A stretch of DNA of 64,000 bases, taken from positions 139,238,475-139,302,474 of the forward strand of contig CM035806.1 of the NCBI GenBank assembly GCA_020466095.1. Reading direction: 5' to 3'. Shown here piece by piece: positions 1 to 11,732 of this stretch; positions within the stretch are counted from its first letter, which is position 1, and each line of letters begins with the position of its first letter. Source of the stretch: Chlorops oryzae (taxonomy: Eukaryota > Arthropoda > Insecta > Diptera > Chloropidae). A program made the translations under genes and the position numbers. The notes below the pieces were generated by a model. That model searched no databases. It was not told the DNA's origin and was given only the letters and a program-made list of their open reading frames with translations.

Positions 1-1530
1 TTTCTCATTTTCTCTTATTCATACACATAATGCTTCACTTTATCGGTTTATAATCATAATAATAAGCTTCGTAATATCGTGAAAAGTATGCAGGATTTTT
101 ATTGTTTTTGTTGTTGTTGTTGTTGTTGTTATTCTTATTTTTGTTGTTATTTTTGTCTTCAATCGAGCCCATAGCAATTCCAATTCACGCTTTTTCAATC
201 AAATCAAGGTGTTGAACTCGAAACTCTTAAAGCACTTCAACCAAATACTCAACGGATATTAAGATACAAAAGGAACGAACAATTGCAGCATACTTTCAGG
301 CTGACTCGAAACACTTATGGAGTATACAATAGGTACATCCATACATATATGCAACTTCTTCATACACACATGATATGATTTTAAACAACACACAGATGCT
401 ATGAATAAGAAACACTCTGCAAGCGAAATACAATCAATTTCGACTTTCAATAAGAAAGGAAACGAAAATAGAGGGCGGGAAAAATGAAAAATTGAAAAAC
501 TCTCTTTCTCGTACACACAAACACAAACACAAACACACATACACACACTCATACAAAACACACATATGCAGAGATATGAAGAAGGAGCTAGCAAATAAGC
601 GTGCTTAAAGCGAGGGCAAATGGTCTTTTTTTTGTATTTGTATTTTCATTTTGTTGTTTGCGTTTGAAAGGGGGCAAAGCAAAAAAATAATGAAACGGCA
701 AAGAGAGAACTCAGAAGAGCATAAACGAGCAGACCACGCGAAAGGCACACATGTTGCACATTTAAGCTGTTTATGCACAACAATCGTTACACCAAGGAAT
801 GCAATAAGTTGTACTTGATCACACACACACACACACACACACACTCAATCCCGCCTACATTGGCATCTATATAAGAATATGCATACTGGGCGGATAAGAC
901 AAAAGAAGAGAAGTGTAAACTTAAGAAAAACTTAAGGAAAAAAAAGGACCAAATAGCCAGTGAAAGCAAAAACCAATAACATAAAACAATCAATAACAAC
1001 AAACGCTGATGATGACGACGATAACGATGCTTTTGTTGTTGTTTCTGTTGCCGTTGCTGTTGCTGTTGCTGTTGCCGTTGCTATTGTTGTGTTCATGGTT
1101 TTTTTTTGTATTTTTCCAGCTATTTTTATTGCTGTTATCCAATTGTCTGATTGGACAATATACAAGTACGTATCGGACTCGATCTCTATCCCTCTTCCGC
1201 CACTCGTCGCCGTAATCTGCTGTCGCGCACCAGAACTCTTGAGTAAGTGGCATGTTATGAGTTCTCAACAGCCGAAAAGTATGCTTACAACAAAAATTGT
1301 ATATGGTTGTCTATATAAAACTGAAACTCAATTGAATGTAGTCCATTGCCCGTGAGAGATGCTCTTTTATTGCTAGTTTTTTAAGCAAGCAAAAAAGGGA
1401 AAAATAAAAGAGAAATAAATTCAAGAAAAGAAATTGGGGAAAAGAAACAACTCAACAAAAGGAAATTAACAATAACGACAAGGAACGTTTTAATATTTTA
1501 TCATGGCACAAGCTTAAGAAAAAAAAACAA
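1..1530. other. Non-coding flank with microsatellites
   Basis: I see no supportable gene here. The stretch holds a (TTG)n tract near 100-150, CA-rich tracts near 519-560, an (AC)n tract at about 820-844, and a TTGCTG-type hexamer repeat near 1042-1084. Open frames in this stretch read only low-complexity residues (Cys-Val, Ala-Val, Asn-Ser) from these repeats and have no recognisable domain. Confidence 0.7.
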
Positions 1531-1533
1531 GTA

Positions 1534-2112
1534 AGGGTGTTACAGTCAGGCGAGCCTGACAATAGAATACCCGACACAGAAACATATGTATGTTCAAATA
1601 ATTTTTAATATCGAGAGGTGTTTTAGGCCATAAGGGGCCGCATATACCGACTTTTTATTGATTTCTTTATGAAAACTGCCCCTTTGCCACGCCCACTTTT
1701 CCAATTTTTTTGAATTTTAATCAGAGGCTTAGATATACGCTCAAATCCTACGTTTCATTGAAATATTTCGAAAAAGTCTGATTTTGAGGCAGTTTTGGGA
1801 TTTTTGTGACAGACCCTAGTACTGGAGGTACCCCTAAAAATGTTCCGATCGGGTCCATTCTCGAACTTGTTCTTACTTATGTCGCCGTGAGCACGCATAC
1901 CAACTCCTTTTGTCAAGATAGCTCAACTCCTTCGATAACAAAACTGTATACAGACAGACAGACGGACGGACATGTCTAAATCGAATGTCCTGGTGACGCT
2001 GATTATTTCTATATATATTTTGTATGGTCTATCTCGACTGGTTCTGGGTGTTACACACAACCACACAAACGCAATATACCCTCGACACAGAGTAGGTATG
2101 TCGGGTATAACA
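1534..2112 (+). repeat. mini-me-like dispersed repeat, type A copy 1
   Basis: About 0.58 kb closely matches 22386-22932. It opens with ACAAGTAAG and AATACCCGACA and closes with TGTCGGGTATAA, so the ends carry short inverted motifs. Near the right end are a GACA/GGAC tract (GTCY on the other strand), a conserved core beginning CATGTCTAAATCG, and then a TA-rich tract. That order (GTCY repeat, core, TA repeat) is the layout of dipteran mini-me elements. The family name is inference and the repeat is seen directly. It encodes no protein. Confidence 0.65.
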
Positions 2113-2781
2113 AGTAAGAAAGCTAAAGTCGGTCAAGCCCGACTTTGAAATACCCAGCGTCCCGACATTAATGGCGCACTATGTTTTGCCTTTCCGTACG
2201 AAAGTTACACAAAATTTATGTTTGTGGGCGTGGCAGTGGGCGGGCCACATAAATTTTTTTCCTACACCTTTCATTCACCTTGGTCAACCTATGCGAATTT
2301 GAAGCTTTTACGCCTTTTACTTCACATGCTACGATAAACCCTTATTTGTGAGCTTATTTGTAGGCGTGGCTCGAGGAGAACGCCGTCCATATTTTTCCAG
2401 GATATGTCCATGTCGTAGTTTACCAGGACACCAAATATCAATGAAATGTGTTGAGTGGTTCGCAAGATACAAGCATTTTACTGAAGACACACTAAATTCA
2501 TTTTTGGGCGTGGCAGTGGGCGGATGTCTCCCATTTTAACTTAGGATCATACTCGGATCCCGATATACCTGTGTGCCAAATTTCGACTTGGTTGGTCCAG
2601 CCGTTTCGGAGGAGATCCGACCACGGACGGACGGACGGACAGACGGACATGTTTAAATCGATTCAGTTTTTGATCCTGATCAAGAATATATACATATATA
2701 TGTGTCTATATCGGAGGTTAGTTCTGGCTGTTACAAGATTCGCACAAAACTAGTGTACCCTGCTTACACTGGGTATAATAA
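2113..2781 (+). repeat. mini-me-like dispersed repeat, type B copy 1
   Basis: This abuts the type A copy with no gap. It starts with the same ACAAGTAAG-like lead, then AATACCCAGCG, and ends CTGGGTATAATA. It contains two GGGCGTGGC stretches, a (GGAC)n/GACA tract near 2622-2650, a core starting CATGTTTAAATCGATTC, and a TA-rich tract. The right-hand 0.5 kb matches 31107-31616. Types A and B share architecture but little sequence between the ends. Confidence 0.65.
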
Positions 2782-5189
2782 ACTAAAAAAGCAAAAAAGA
2801 GGAAAGAGTTTTCACAGTGGCGTAGCAGGACATTTCGGAATTGTAGTAAGGGCCGCCCCCTCCAACTGGCCTCAATACAAATACCTTCATAAAAATTCAA
2901 ATATGATTTGGCACCCGAGGCGGTTTCCCCCTTTGGACTCCACCATTCGTTACGCTACTGGGTTTTCAACACATCTCTTACCGCCGTTTATGGGTATTTT
3001 CTTTGCTCTCTTTTGTTTTGCTTTCCTTAATTAGTTCACGCTTTAATTACTCTATTGAAATGCTTCTAATCTTTCTTAATCTTATTAAATACTCTTTGTC
3101 CTCTTAATAATTCAATCCTAAACACGCACGTAATTTCTCTGATCCCCCTCTCGCTTTTCATCATCTAGCTTCACACACAATAGGGCAAAGGATGGAAATT
3201 ATTAAAACGTCATTTACGGACAATTAACTCGCTTTCTTTTCCAAAACCAGAACCAAAAACGCAAAAACGCAAAAAAAATAAAATAAAATAAATAAAACAA
3301 TAAAGGAGAAAAAAAGGATAACAAAACCAAAAGCGACGATTAAACTCGACACAAGACATTATTAAAGCATAATAAGGAACGAAAAGAAGTACGAAAGTAA
3401 GGAAGAAAATTACCACACGTAATTACGTGACCTATTATGCTATGATTTGCCATAACCCCAACTGCATTTAAAGATCCTTCAAGGAGCGTAAGCTAAGAGC
3501 AAGTGAGAAATTCATAAATATTTTGTACGAATGAGCGAGACAGAGAAAAGAAGAAGAGGATGAGAGGGTGAGAGTGCGAGAGCAAAGAAAGGAACAGAGG
3601 GAGAGAGCCAGAGGCCGAGAAAGGGATATAAATGTCGGAATGCCGACGTTCACGTTCAACCTTTAACAATTAAGTAAGTATAAATTGATTATTAACCTAA
3701 CTAAATAACTAGAATCAACAAAAACAAAAAACAAAAAAAAACAACAGGACAAACAAAAACAACTACAGCAACAGGAACACGTTTAACATGCGAAACAAGA
3801 GGAGAAACACAAAATGCAATAATAGCAATAATAACATGTAGAGGCAGTAAAAACCCGAAGACGATGCCCAAACACGAATTCCGTTTACCCAAACTCCTCG
3901 AGAGCCGGAAGCACATTTCTTCGCTCTTTCAAGTTAAACACTTGGGCTTAATAAGGAAATATTTTTTGGCAAAAAGAAAATAATAAAAAAATTTATATAT
4001 ACATACATACATATATGTAAGTATATATATAAAAAATGTGTATAAATATATATGGTATACAAACATACATATGTATGTAGGAAAAGAAATTTATGAAAAA
4101 AAAAGGAAAAATTAAGAATAAAAATATGTATATAAAAAATATTAAAAAAATAGAAGGAAATCGTGTGTCAGCACATTTCGTGACTCGCGCGAAACAAATG
4201 CGAGAGTGAGAGATCGAAGCACGGCAGTTCGAGTGAGTGGTATACGAATGTGTTTTTCGAACATGCTCGCGTACGTTGTATGAAACCCCCTGAGAATGGG
4301 GACACATATCCCAAGAGTGGGGCTTTTCCCTTACTAATTGGATTATTAAACGGAACGATCCTTTTCCGTGTTCTCACTTTATGCTTCTCTCGTCTTTTGC
4401 TTGACCAACGCATATGTATATGTAACAATTTTACCATTTCAAAAGAGAACACCAACAGCAACAGCAACAACAACAAATAAAATCAAATAAATAAATGACG
4501 AAGAAGAAGAAGAAGAATATGTAAAGCCAAAGACAATAAAACGGGGGAAAGAAAAGCAAAAACAAAACAGAATAACTTAAACACGCGATTAAAGGCTTAA
4601 GCGAAGCGATTTAAACGCTTCGAAGAACGACGAATGAGCGAACCGACAAGGCAAGGCGAGGTGAAATAAAGTGAAATGCTCTCACACTATGCGCCCACTA
4701 AAAGGTAAATAAAAACAAAAACAAAAATAAAAAATAACAAATAAAAACAAAAATAAAAACTAAAAAAATAAAAACTAAAAAAATAAAAAGTAAATAAATA
4801 TGGAAGCCTCTGCGGTTGGTACAAAGCACCGCGCCATAGTACCAGTTTCCCCAGATCGTCCTTCAATTCCCCAGTGCCGTGCCACTCTAACCATTTTGTT
4901 TTTCTTCTTCCACTTCCACTTCCACTTGTACTTCTGCTTCCATTTTTTTTTTTTTTTTTATGAAGTGCACATTTAGACACCTGCGGTGTGCATGATGCGG
5001 TGGCGTTAGCGGTAACAACTAAACTTAAGCACCACAATCGCACCTACAAAGACCATGAGAGAGGAACTTATGAAGTTTTATTTTTTGGTTCTTTTTTTCC
5101 ACCGGGAAGGGAAAGAAAATCCAAAGAGCATTAAAATATAAAGTAGGCTGTTGATAAAAGGAATACGTAATAATGATAATAATAACAAA

Positions 5190-5221
<32 letters not shown>

Positions 5222-5878
5222 CTTGATAAAAACAGAAGTGGAAACAAAGCTAAATGGAATAATATGCCTTGAGAGGAGCTTTTTAACACTTTGCCCTTTC
5301 CGTTTGTGGACCTATAATTTTCCTTCAAGTAATACTTTCATTGCTACAAATGTTTTAGTGCACAAAAACAACAAAAAACATGAACAACAAAAAGAACAAA
5401 AGTAAATTCCCCAAATAAGTAAATAAATAAAAATAAAAAACATCCTTACGCATTAATGAAACGTGACAACACAGCAAATACCCATGCGTACGTACATAGC
5501 ATGTATGTATGTACGCGTGAGAACTGAGCTCTGGAAACGTTCTTCTTTTCAGGAGAATTTCGTTGAAGATAAATCACAGTTCAATAAGACCTCATTTGGC
5601 GAATTAATGCGAAGAATACTGATTAGTCGGCGGTTAATTTGCACTTTCACTGATATGAGCACGCAACATCGTTCTTATAAGCAATGAATTTATACATTAT
5701 GCGGGAAGTGTCGCAAATATGGTTTTTTTTTTCTTTATAAAACGCTATATATTCTATATATATATGACATGAATATTATTCAACTCAATATTCGAAAGTG
5801 TCAAACATTTTTTACTTCACAGTATTTCATATAAAATCTAACCATTGTATCTGTAATTTTCGGATTACAAGGTACTAT
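2782..5878. other. Non-coding AT-rich stretch
   Basis: No gene is supported. The stretch contains A-rich simple sequence (about 3240-3300, 4690-4800), TATG/CATA-rich DNA near 4000-4080, an (AAT)n tract at about 5186-5219, and a GA-rich patch near 3530-3620. It ends with the CTAT target site of the LTR retrotransposon at 5875-5878. Confidence 0.6.
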
Positions 5879-6425
5879 TGTAGTGTATCCTTCGCGTAGA
5901 AGAATTAATATTTTTATTTTATAGTTTTTATTTCTTTATATCCTAAAGGTTTTTATTTTGTTATGTCCCGCTATTGCTGAGCGGCAGGACTCGCAAATCT
6001 ATTTGGCGGCTAGCGCCCAATATCTCTATATTTATACGGCGGAGATACGCCAAAGGAATCAGCGACTAGCGCTTAATTCACCTTTTTATATTTATCCGGC
6101 GAAAGGTGCGCCAAATCGAGAATGGATAAGCAAAGGGTTTCGCATGTAAATCCAATCTGAAGTTCCAACTGAACTTCAAGCTTTATTTATATCAAAAATA
6201 TGTTAAGTAAGCATAAATGAATTACAATTGAAAAATATAGAATCTTATGAATTAGCTTGTGAGGTATGCTGACAAAACACTTTCCCACGATTCGACGACG
6301 CTGCCTGCAAAATATGTTGCTCATGCAATGAGTGCAGCTTGCAAAGAATTTGGTCATATGAAACCATTTATGTCGTGAATGAAGTGGAAAAATGAGTTTG
6401 TGCGTTCGTGTGTATACATACTACA
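5879..6425 (-). repeat. 3' LTR of the Ty3/gypsy element
   Basis: The 547 bp match 14673-15219 with one substitution that I can see (near 5922). On the element's sense strand it begins TGTAGTATG and ends ACTACA. An AATAAA-type signal on the minus strand (TTTATT at about 6182) could serve polyadenylation. Two similar hairpin modules lie at 6021-6047 and 6079-6108. Confidence 0.95.
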
Positions 6426-6437
6426 CCCTCACCCTCT
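6426..6437 (-). other. Polypurine tract of the LTR element
   Basis: The minus strand reads AGAGGGTGAGGG directly against the start of the 3' LTR, the expected site for plus-strand DNA priming. A 32-base homopolymer T run (6449-6480, A on the sense strand) lies just upstream of it. Confidence 0.8.
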
Positions 6438-6444
6438 AGAGAAA

Positions 6445-6481
<37 letters not shown>

Positions 6482-6646
6482 TATATACATACGAAGTAGA
6501 AAATTATTTGTGTTAAGCATCTTAGAATATAGTATTGCCTTAAAATCTAAATTTCGCCTTAAAAGTTTAATTATCGTGTAAAATTTTACTTATCGCATGC
6601 TTCTAACTAATACTTAATATATAGTATCTATATTTTGTGTATTTTC

Positions 6647-9360
6647 TTACTCACATAGTTTTAAATTGTTGTTATGCACTAGTTTTCTTTTATTCTTATA
6701 CAATATTACTGAATTAACACCTTGTCGTTCTAATATCTTAAAAGGACCTTCATAAGGACTATCTAATTTCTTACCTGCATAATTTCTTAAGAAAACTAGG
6801 CTACCTATCTTAAATTCAATAGGATTTGAAATCTTGTCATAACATTCTTTATTTTTAATTTTTGAGTTAATCAAATACTTTCTTGCATTCTCATGTGCGT
6901 TTTGTAATCTCACTTTGAGCTCATTTTGAAAACGATCAAAATTGTAAATAGGTTCGTTATTGTAGATCTTTGTTGGCAAGCTTGGTAATCTTCCAAATAT
7001 TAATTCAAAGGGGGTGTATTTTGTGCTCGTATGTGGAGTGGTATTATAAGAGAACGTATAGTAAGGTATATTCTTATCCCATTCTGCGTCTTCAGTGCAA
7101 CATAAAAGATATTCGTTGAAAACTCTATGATTTCTTTCTATTCCACCTAAAGATTCGTGGTGATAGGGTGTTGAGGTTTTTTGTTCAATGTTTAATAAAC
7201 TACAAATTTCTGAAATAGTTTGATTTACAAATTCTTTTCCCATATCTGTTTTCATTGTTTTTAAATGACCATATTTTAAAATGAATTTTTCTACTATCGT
7301 TTTTGCTACTTCTAATGATTCTTTAGATGTCATAGGGAAAGCTTCGACGTATTTGGTTAAGTCGCATTGTAGAGTTAAAATATATCTGAAATTATTTGAT
7401 GGACGTAAGGGTCCTATTGTGTCAATTGATACTACTTCAAAAGGACTAGAAGGGGTTTCAGTGACTATCATCTTCTCTTTAGTATGTACGGTAATTTTAT
7501 TTTTCTTGCAAATTTCGCAATTTTGTATGAATTTCTTTACCATTTTATTCATACCTTTCCAGACATAGCGTTGTTTCAACTTAGCTATTGTCCTGTTTAC
7601 ACCGGTGTGACCTCCGAGTAAAGATAAATGATTTTCTTTAATGAAACGTAACTGATCAGGTTCGTTATTAATTGATTCGGGGGGTTTGAATAAAATAATT
7701 GTTATGGGAGTGCACAATCCCTTATTCATGTGTTTCTGCAGTGTCTCTTCATATAAAATTTTTAATTCTTGTTGACTCATAGATTCAAATACTAGGTCCT
7801 TCTTGGAAAGAGCTAGCTTACTTATGCCATTGCTTTGTAGTACTGGAATCAGCTTCTCCAAGACCTGGCTTGTGCAGTATGGTTTATCGCTTGATTCAAT
7901 CAAAACATTGTTTTTAATTATGGCAAAAGTCTGCAGATTTTTACGCTTTGTACATTTATTCTCCCTTTGTGTTTGCACAAATTTAAGAATTGGCAAATTT
8001 CGTACATCCGAAATAGATATGCATTCCCACATGTGCGGATAGCTAATCCTCTTTGTGGGGGTAGGTGTTCTATTTGGACGGGTCACATTTTTATTTGTAC
8101 TTCTAGTTATTGCTGCAATGCATGGTATCAAAGTTTTTAATTCATTAGAATTTACTGGAATTCTAGAAAGTGCATCAGCATTAGTGTTTAATTTTCCTTG
8201 TTTATAAATAATTTCAAAATCATATTCCATGAGATCCATTCGAATTCTGGTGAGTTTTGAAGAGGGGTTTTTGTGTTTAAACAATGAAACTAATGGTCTA
8301 TGATCTGTTACTATTTTGAAAGTTTTTCCATAGAGGTAAGGTCTGAAATGATTTATCGCCCAATGAATAGCTAAAAGTTCTTTTTCTATTATTGGTTTAT
8401 TTAGTTCGTGTGTATTTAAAGATCTACTGGCATATGCAATAGGAAGATCGGATCCTATGGTACCTTGAGAAAGTACTGAACCAAGGGCGTAGTTTGAGGC
8501 GTCTGTGGTTAGAATGAATTCTTTTTGAAGATTTGGATATTGTAAGATTGGTGGGTTAATGAGTGAGTTTTTTAATATTTGAAATGATTTTTCGCATTCA
8601 GGGCTCCAATTAAAAACAACGTTCTTTTTGAGTAAATTATTCAGGGGGTTTGCCATTTCTGCAAAGTTTTTTACGAATTTTCTATAATAATTGCAAAATG
8701 CAACGAATCTTCTTACTTCATTTGAATTTGTAGGTCTTGGAAAGTCTTTCACTACCTTGCATTTTTCTGGGTCAGCTGTTACGCCAAAGTCTGTTATTTT
8801 ATGACCTAAAAATATTACTTCGTTTTTAAAAAAGTTACATTTTGATGCATTTAACTGTAAATTGTATTTTTGTAATCTTTGGAATACTTGTTGAAGATTT
8901 GAATTATGCTCTGATATTGTTTTGCCAAAAACTATAATGTCGTCTATATATATAAAGCATATATTGTCTAAGCCTGAGAGTGCTATTGTCAACATTCTTT
9001 GAAAACTGTTTGAAGCTAATTTTAATCCAAATGGAACGGTTTTAAAATGATAATGTCCGTTGTTTGTTGAAAAAGCTGTTAAAGGTCTTGATTGTTTACT
9101 GAGCGGAATTTGATGGAATGAATTTGTCATGTCTAATGTGGAGAAATATTTAGCACCTTCTAATTTATCGAGTACATCCTCCAATCTTGAAATGGGAAAT
9201 TTGTCATCGACTAGTTTTTTATTTAGCTGGCGAAAATCAACTACTAATCGCCATTTTTTTTCTTGTCCTGAGTCTTTTTTTGGTACTATTAGTAAAGGTG
9301 AATTGTAGGGGCTAGTAGAATGTTCAATAATGCCTTTGTTTAGCAGTTCTTGAACCTGTT
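6647..9360 (-). CDS. pol: Pol: reverse transcriptase, RNase H and integrase
   Basis: This is the full downstream pol copy, with 845 codons open from 9184 and the same RT frame extending upstream to about 9350. Counting from 9184: RT active-site box YIDD at residues 79-82; RNase H with TTDAS near 226-230, EKELLAIHWA near 267-276 and DALSR near 337-341; integrase HHCC zinc site at H519, H526, C556 and C559; integrase triad D588, D647, E683, giving D,D(35)E spacing; and a C-terminal SPYEGPFKIL segment resembling the GPY/F module. The start at 9184 is TTG and is not a true initiator, since the protein should mature from Gag-Pol. The frame linking protease to RT is shifted by one near 9350. All catalytic residues are present. 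No env ORF follows, and the stop lies about 220 bp before the LTR. Confidence 0.93.
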
Positions 9361-10044
9361 TATTTCATTTAGTTGGCTATGGGGAAGGCGATAATTTTTA
9401 ATATAAATAGGACTGTAGTCTGTTAGTACTAGCTTTTGTTCATAAAAGTTATTAACTGATAATTCTTCATTGTTTAAATAAAATAGATTTTGAAATTTAT
9501 TGCAAAGAGCCGTTATTGATTTGCTAGTGGAATAGTCTAAATTTTGTAAATTCAAAAGCGTTTTCAACTTTAACCATCGCAAGTTTAAATCGTTGGTGGA
9601 CAAATATTTTTGTTTCCTTATATTAGTGAGAAGAACTTCTTTGGGAATTAAATCAAAAATGTGGTCGATGCCTCTATGTGTAAAAGAAAAGGTAAAATTT
9701 TCATAGTTAATCTTTGCTCTGAACTTTGCAAAAAAATCTCTTCCTAAAAGTTTACTTGATCTTATAGGAAATGAGTTAACTACAAGACTGAATTTGTGCT
9801 TCAAGAAACTATCCTCTATATTTATAGGCAAAATACATGTCCCTTAAGTCATAATGTCTTTCTTTGAGTTTCCTGAAATTGTACATGAGTCGCTACTGTC
9901 AATACATATATTACACAAGTGTTCATATTTAATTAATGATATATCTGCCCCTGTATCTATTAAAAATGAAAGAATGTTATTATTACATTTAATATAAGCA
10001 TAATTACTGTGATCAAAATTTACAGTGAAATGAAAAATTTTCAT
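9340..10044 (-). pseudogene. Protease domain, second copy, broken by a stop
   Basis: This is the downstream copy of the aspartic protease region. It starts MKIFHF at 10044 and carries the active-site motif [14 protein letters not shown] codon in the other copy is TAA here (about 9843-9845), so the frame ends after 66 codons. The rest (163 codons from 9831) stays open. About 19 substitutions against the upstream copy (11889-12593) cluster between roughly 9760 and 9935, while the flanking sequence is almost identical. The 3' end stops about one frame away from RT, as in the other copy. Confidence 0.85.
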
Positions 10045-10061
10045 ATAATTCCCCGAGTGAC

Positions 10062-10959
10062 CTAATCTGCTACCTGTTCGGTATCGGGGGTACTCAAGTT
10101 TCCCTGTTGCTCTGTGCCATTTACAAAAAATGCATTATGCCTTACATTATTTTGGCTTTGAGAGTTATTCGAATTTGAATTCGCACGAGCATTGTTGTTG
10201 TTGGGCTTTGATTTTGGAAATTGTTGTTGTTGTTGTATTGTGCACTTTGCTGATATGCGAGACGATCGCGGGGCCTTGTCGGTTACCGTTGTTGTTGTTG
10301 TTGTTGTTGTTGTAGCGATTGTTGAAGCGGTTGTTGTAATTGTTGTTGTTGTTTCCTCTGCGATCGTATTGCTGCTGTCTGTTGTATGTTTGGTTGTTTT
10401 GATGACTTGAGTTTGTCGAATGATTTTGTTGTGTCGTCTGTTGTTATCATGTCTCCTATTACAATTTTGCCTCTGCTGATTACCTTTATGCTGGTTTTTT
10501 CCGTTGCGCTGTCTATACATCATGATACGAGCTTCTTCCGTATGATCTGATTCTTGCGCTATTTGGAGAGCCTCATTAAAAGTGGTGACTCTACTTGCTG
10601 CAATTGTTTGTGCTATGTTAGCATTTGTTATGCCTCGTTTTAGCACATTAAGGGCTATCACATCATTTGATTTGATTATAGCTGCCTTTTCTGCTGGTGT
10701 TTGCAGCGTTGAAATTTGTATTGAATTTAATTCCGAAATTAAACTTTCGATGGTTTCAGCGAATTTAGATATTGGTTTTCGGCCTTGTGTTGCTCTGGAT
10801 AATTCATCTAATACAGTGTTTGCAGTTTTTCTGGGCTTGAATATTGCCTTTAAATTTTGTATTAGATTTTCTATGCCAGTTGTGCCAAGTAATTCGAGTT
10901 TTGTTTTTTTACTTTATCTGGTATTTTGGTGTTGAAGACTAATGCAAAATAAGTGGGTT
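10062..10959 (-). pseudogene. gag middle and tail, second copy
   Basis: This is the downstream repeat of gag, joined at about 10959 to RNase H-start sequence. It covers the C-terminal half of the capsid-like region and the N/Q/R-rich tail ending EQVAD and TAG at 10062. Relative to the upstream copy it has two extra T at about 10900, a one-base change near 10432, and small losses near 10200 and 10275. The frame therefore wanders into a Thr-rich misreading. Gag lacks a CCHC knuckle. The asparagine/glutamine-rich basic tail presumably binds RNA (inference). Confidence 0.8.
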
Positions 10960-11732
10960 GTATTTAAAGATCTACTGGCATATGCAATAGGAAGATCGGA
11001 TCCTATGGTACCTTGAGAAAGTACTGAACCAAGGGCGTAGTTTGAGGCGTCTGTGGTTAGAATGAATTCTTTTTGAAGATTTGGATATTGTAAGATTGGT
11101 GGGTTAATGAGTGAGTTTTTTAATATTTGAAATGATTTTTCGCATTCAGGGCTCCAATTAAAAACAACGTTCTTTTTGAGTAAATTATTCAGGGGGTTTG
11201 CCATTTCTGCAAAGTTTTTTACGAATTTTCTATAATAATTGCAAAATGCAACGAATCTTCTTACTTCATTTGAATTTGTAGGTCTTGGAAAGTCTTTCAC
11301 TACCTTGCATTTTTCTGGGTCAGCTGTTACGCCAAAGTCTGTTATTTTATGACCTAAAAATATTACTTCGTTTTTAAAAAAGTTACATTTTGATGCATTT
11401 AACTGTAAATTGTATTTTTGTAATCTTTGGAATACTTGTTGAAGATTTGAATTATGCTCTGATATTGTTTTGCCAAAAACTATAATGTCGTCTATATATA
11501 TAAAGCATATATTGTCTAAGCCTGAGAGTGCTATTGTCAACATTCTTTGAAAACTGTTTGAAGCTAATTTTAATCCAAATGGAACGGTTTTAAAATGATA
11601 ATGTCCGTTGTTTGTTGAAAAAGCTGTTAAAGGTCTTGATTGTTTACTGAGCGGAATTTGATGGAATGAATTTGTCATGTCTAATGTGGAGAAATATTTA
11701 GCACCTTCTAATTTATCGAGTACATCCTCCAA
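10914..11732 (-). pseudogene. Truncated RT, upstream copy
   Basis: This duplicate of the RT domain contains the YIDD box and runs to the first RNase H motif (TTDASNYALGS). At about 10960 it passes into antisense-phase gag sequence, so its last 15 residues are not RT. The segment upstream of 11732 has nine T at about 11802-11810 where the other copy has eight, which shifts the frame. It lacks RNase H and integrase and should be non-functional alone. Confidence 0.9.

Larger units (their letters stand above)
8411..10959 (-). repeat. Internal direct duplication, copy A (downstream on sense strand)
   Basis: About 2,549 bp runs from the RNase H start back to mid gag. It repeats 10960-13510 in direct orientation. 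Offsets are 2,548 at the left end (8413 to 10961) and 2,551 at the right end (10950 to 13501). The join near 10958-10960 shows only 1-2 bp of shared sequence (TT/TG). Confidence 0.9.
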
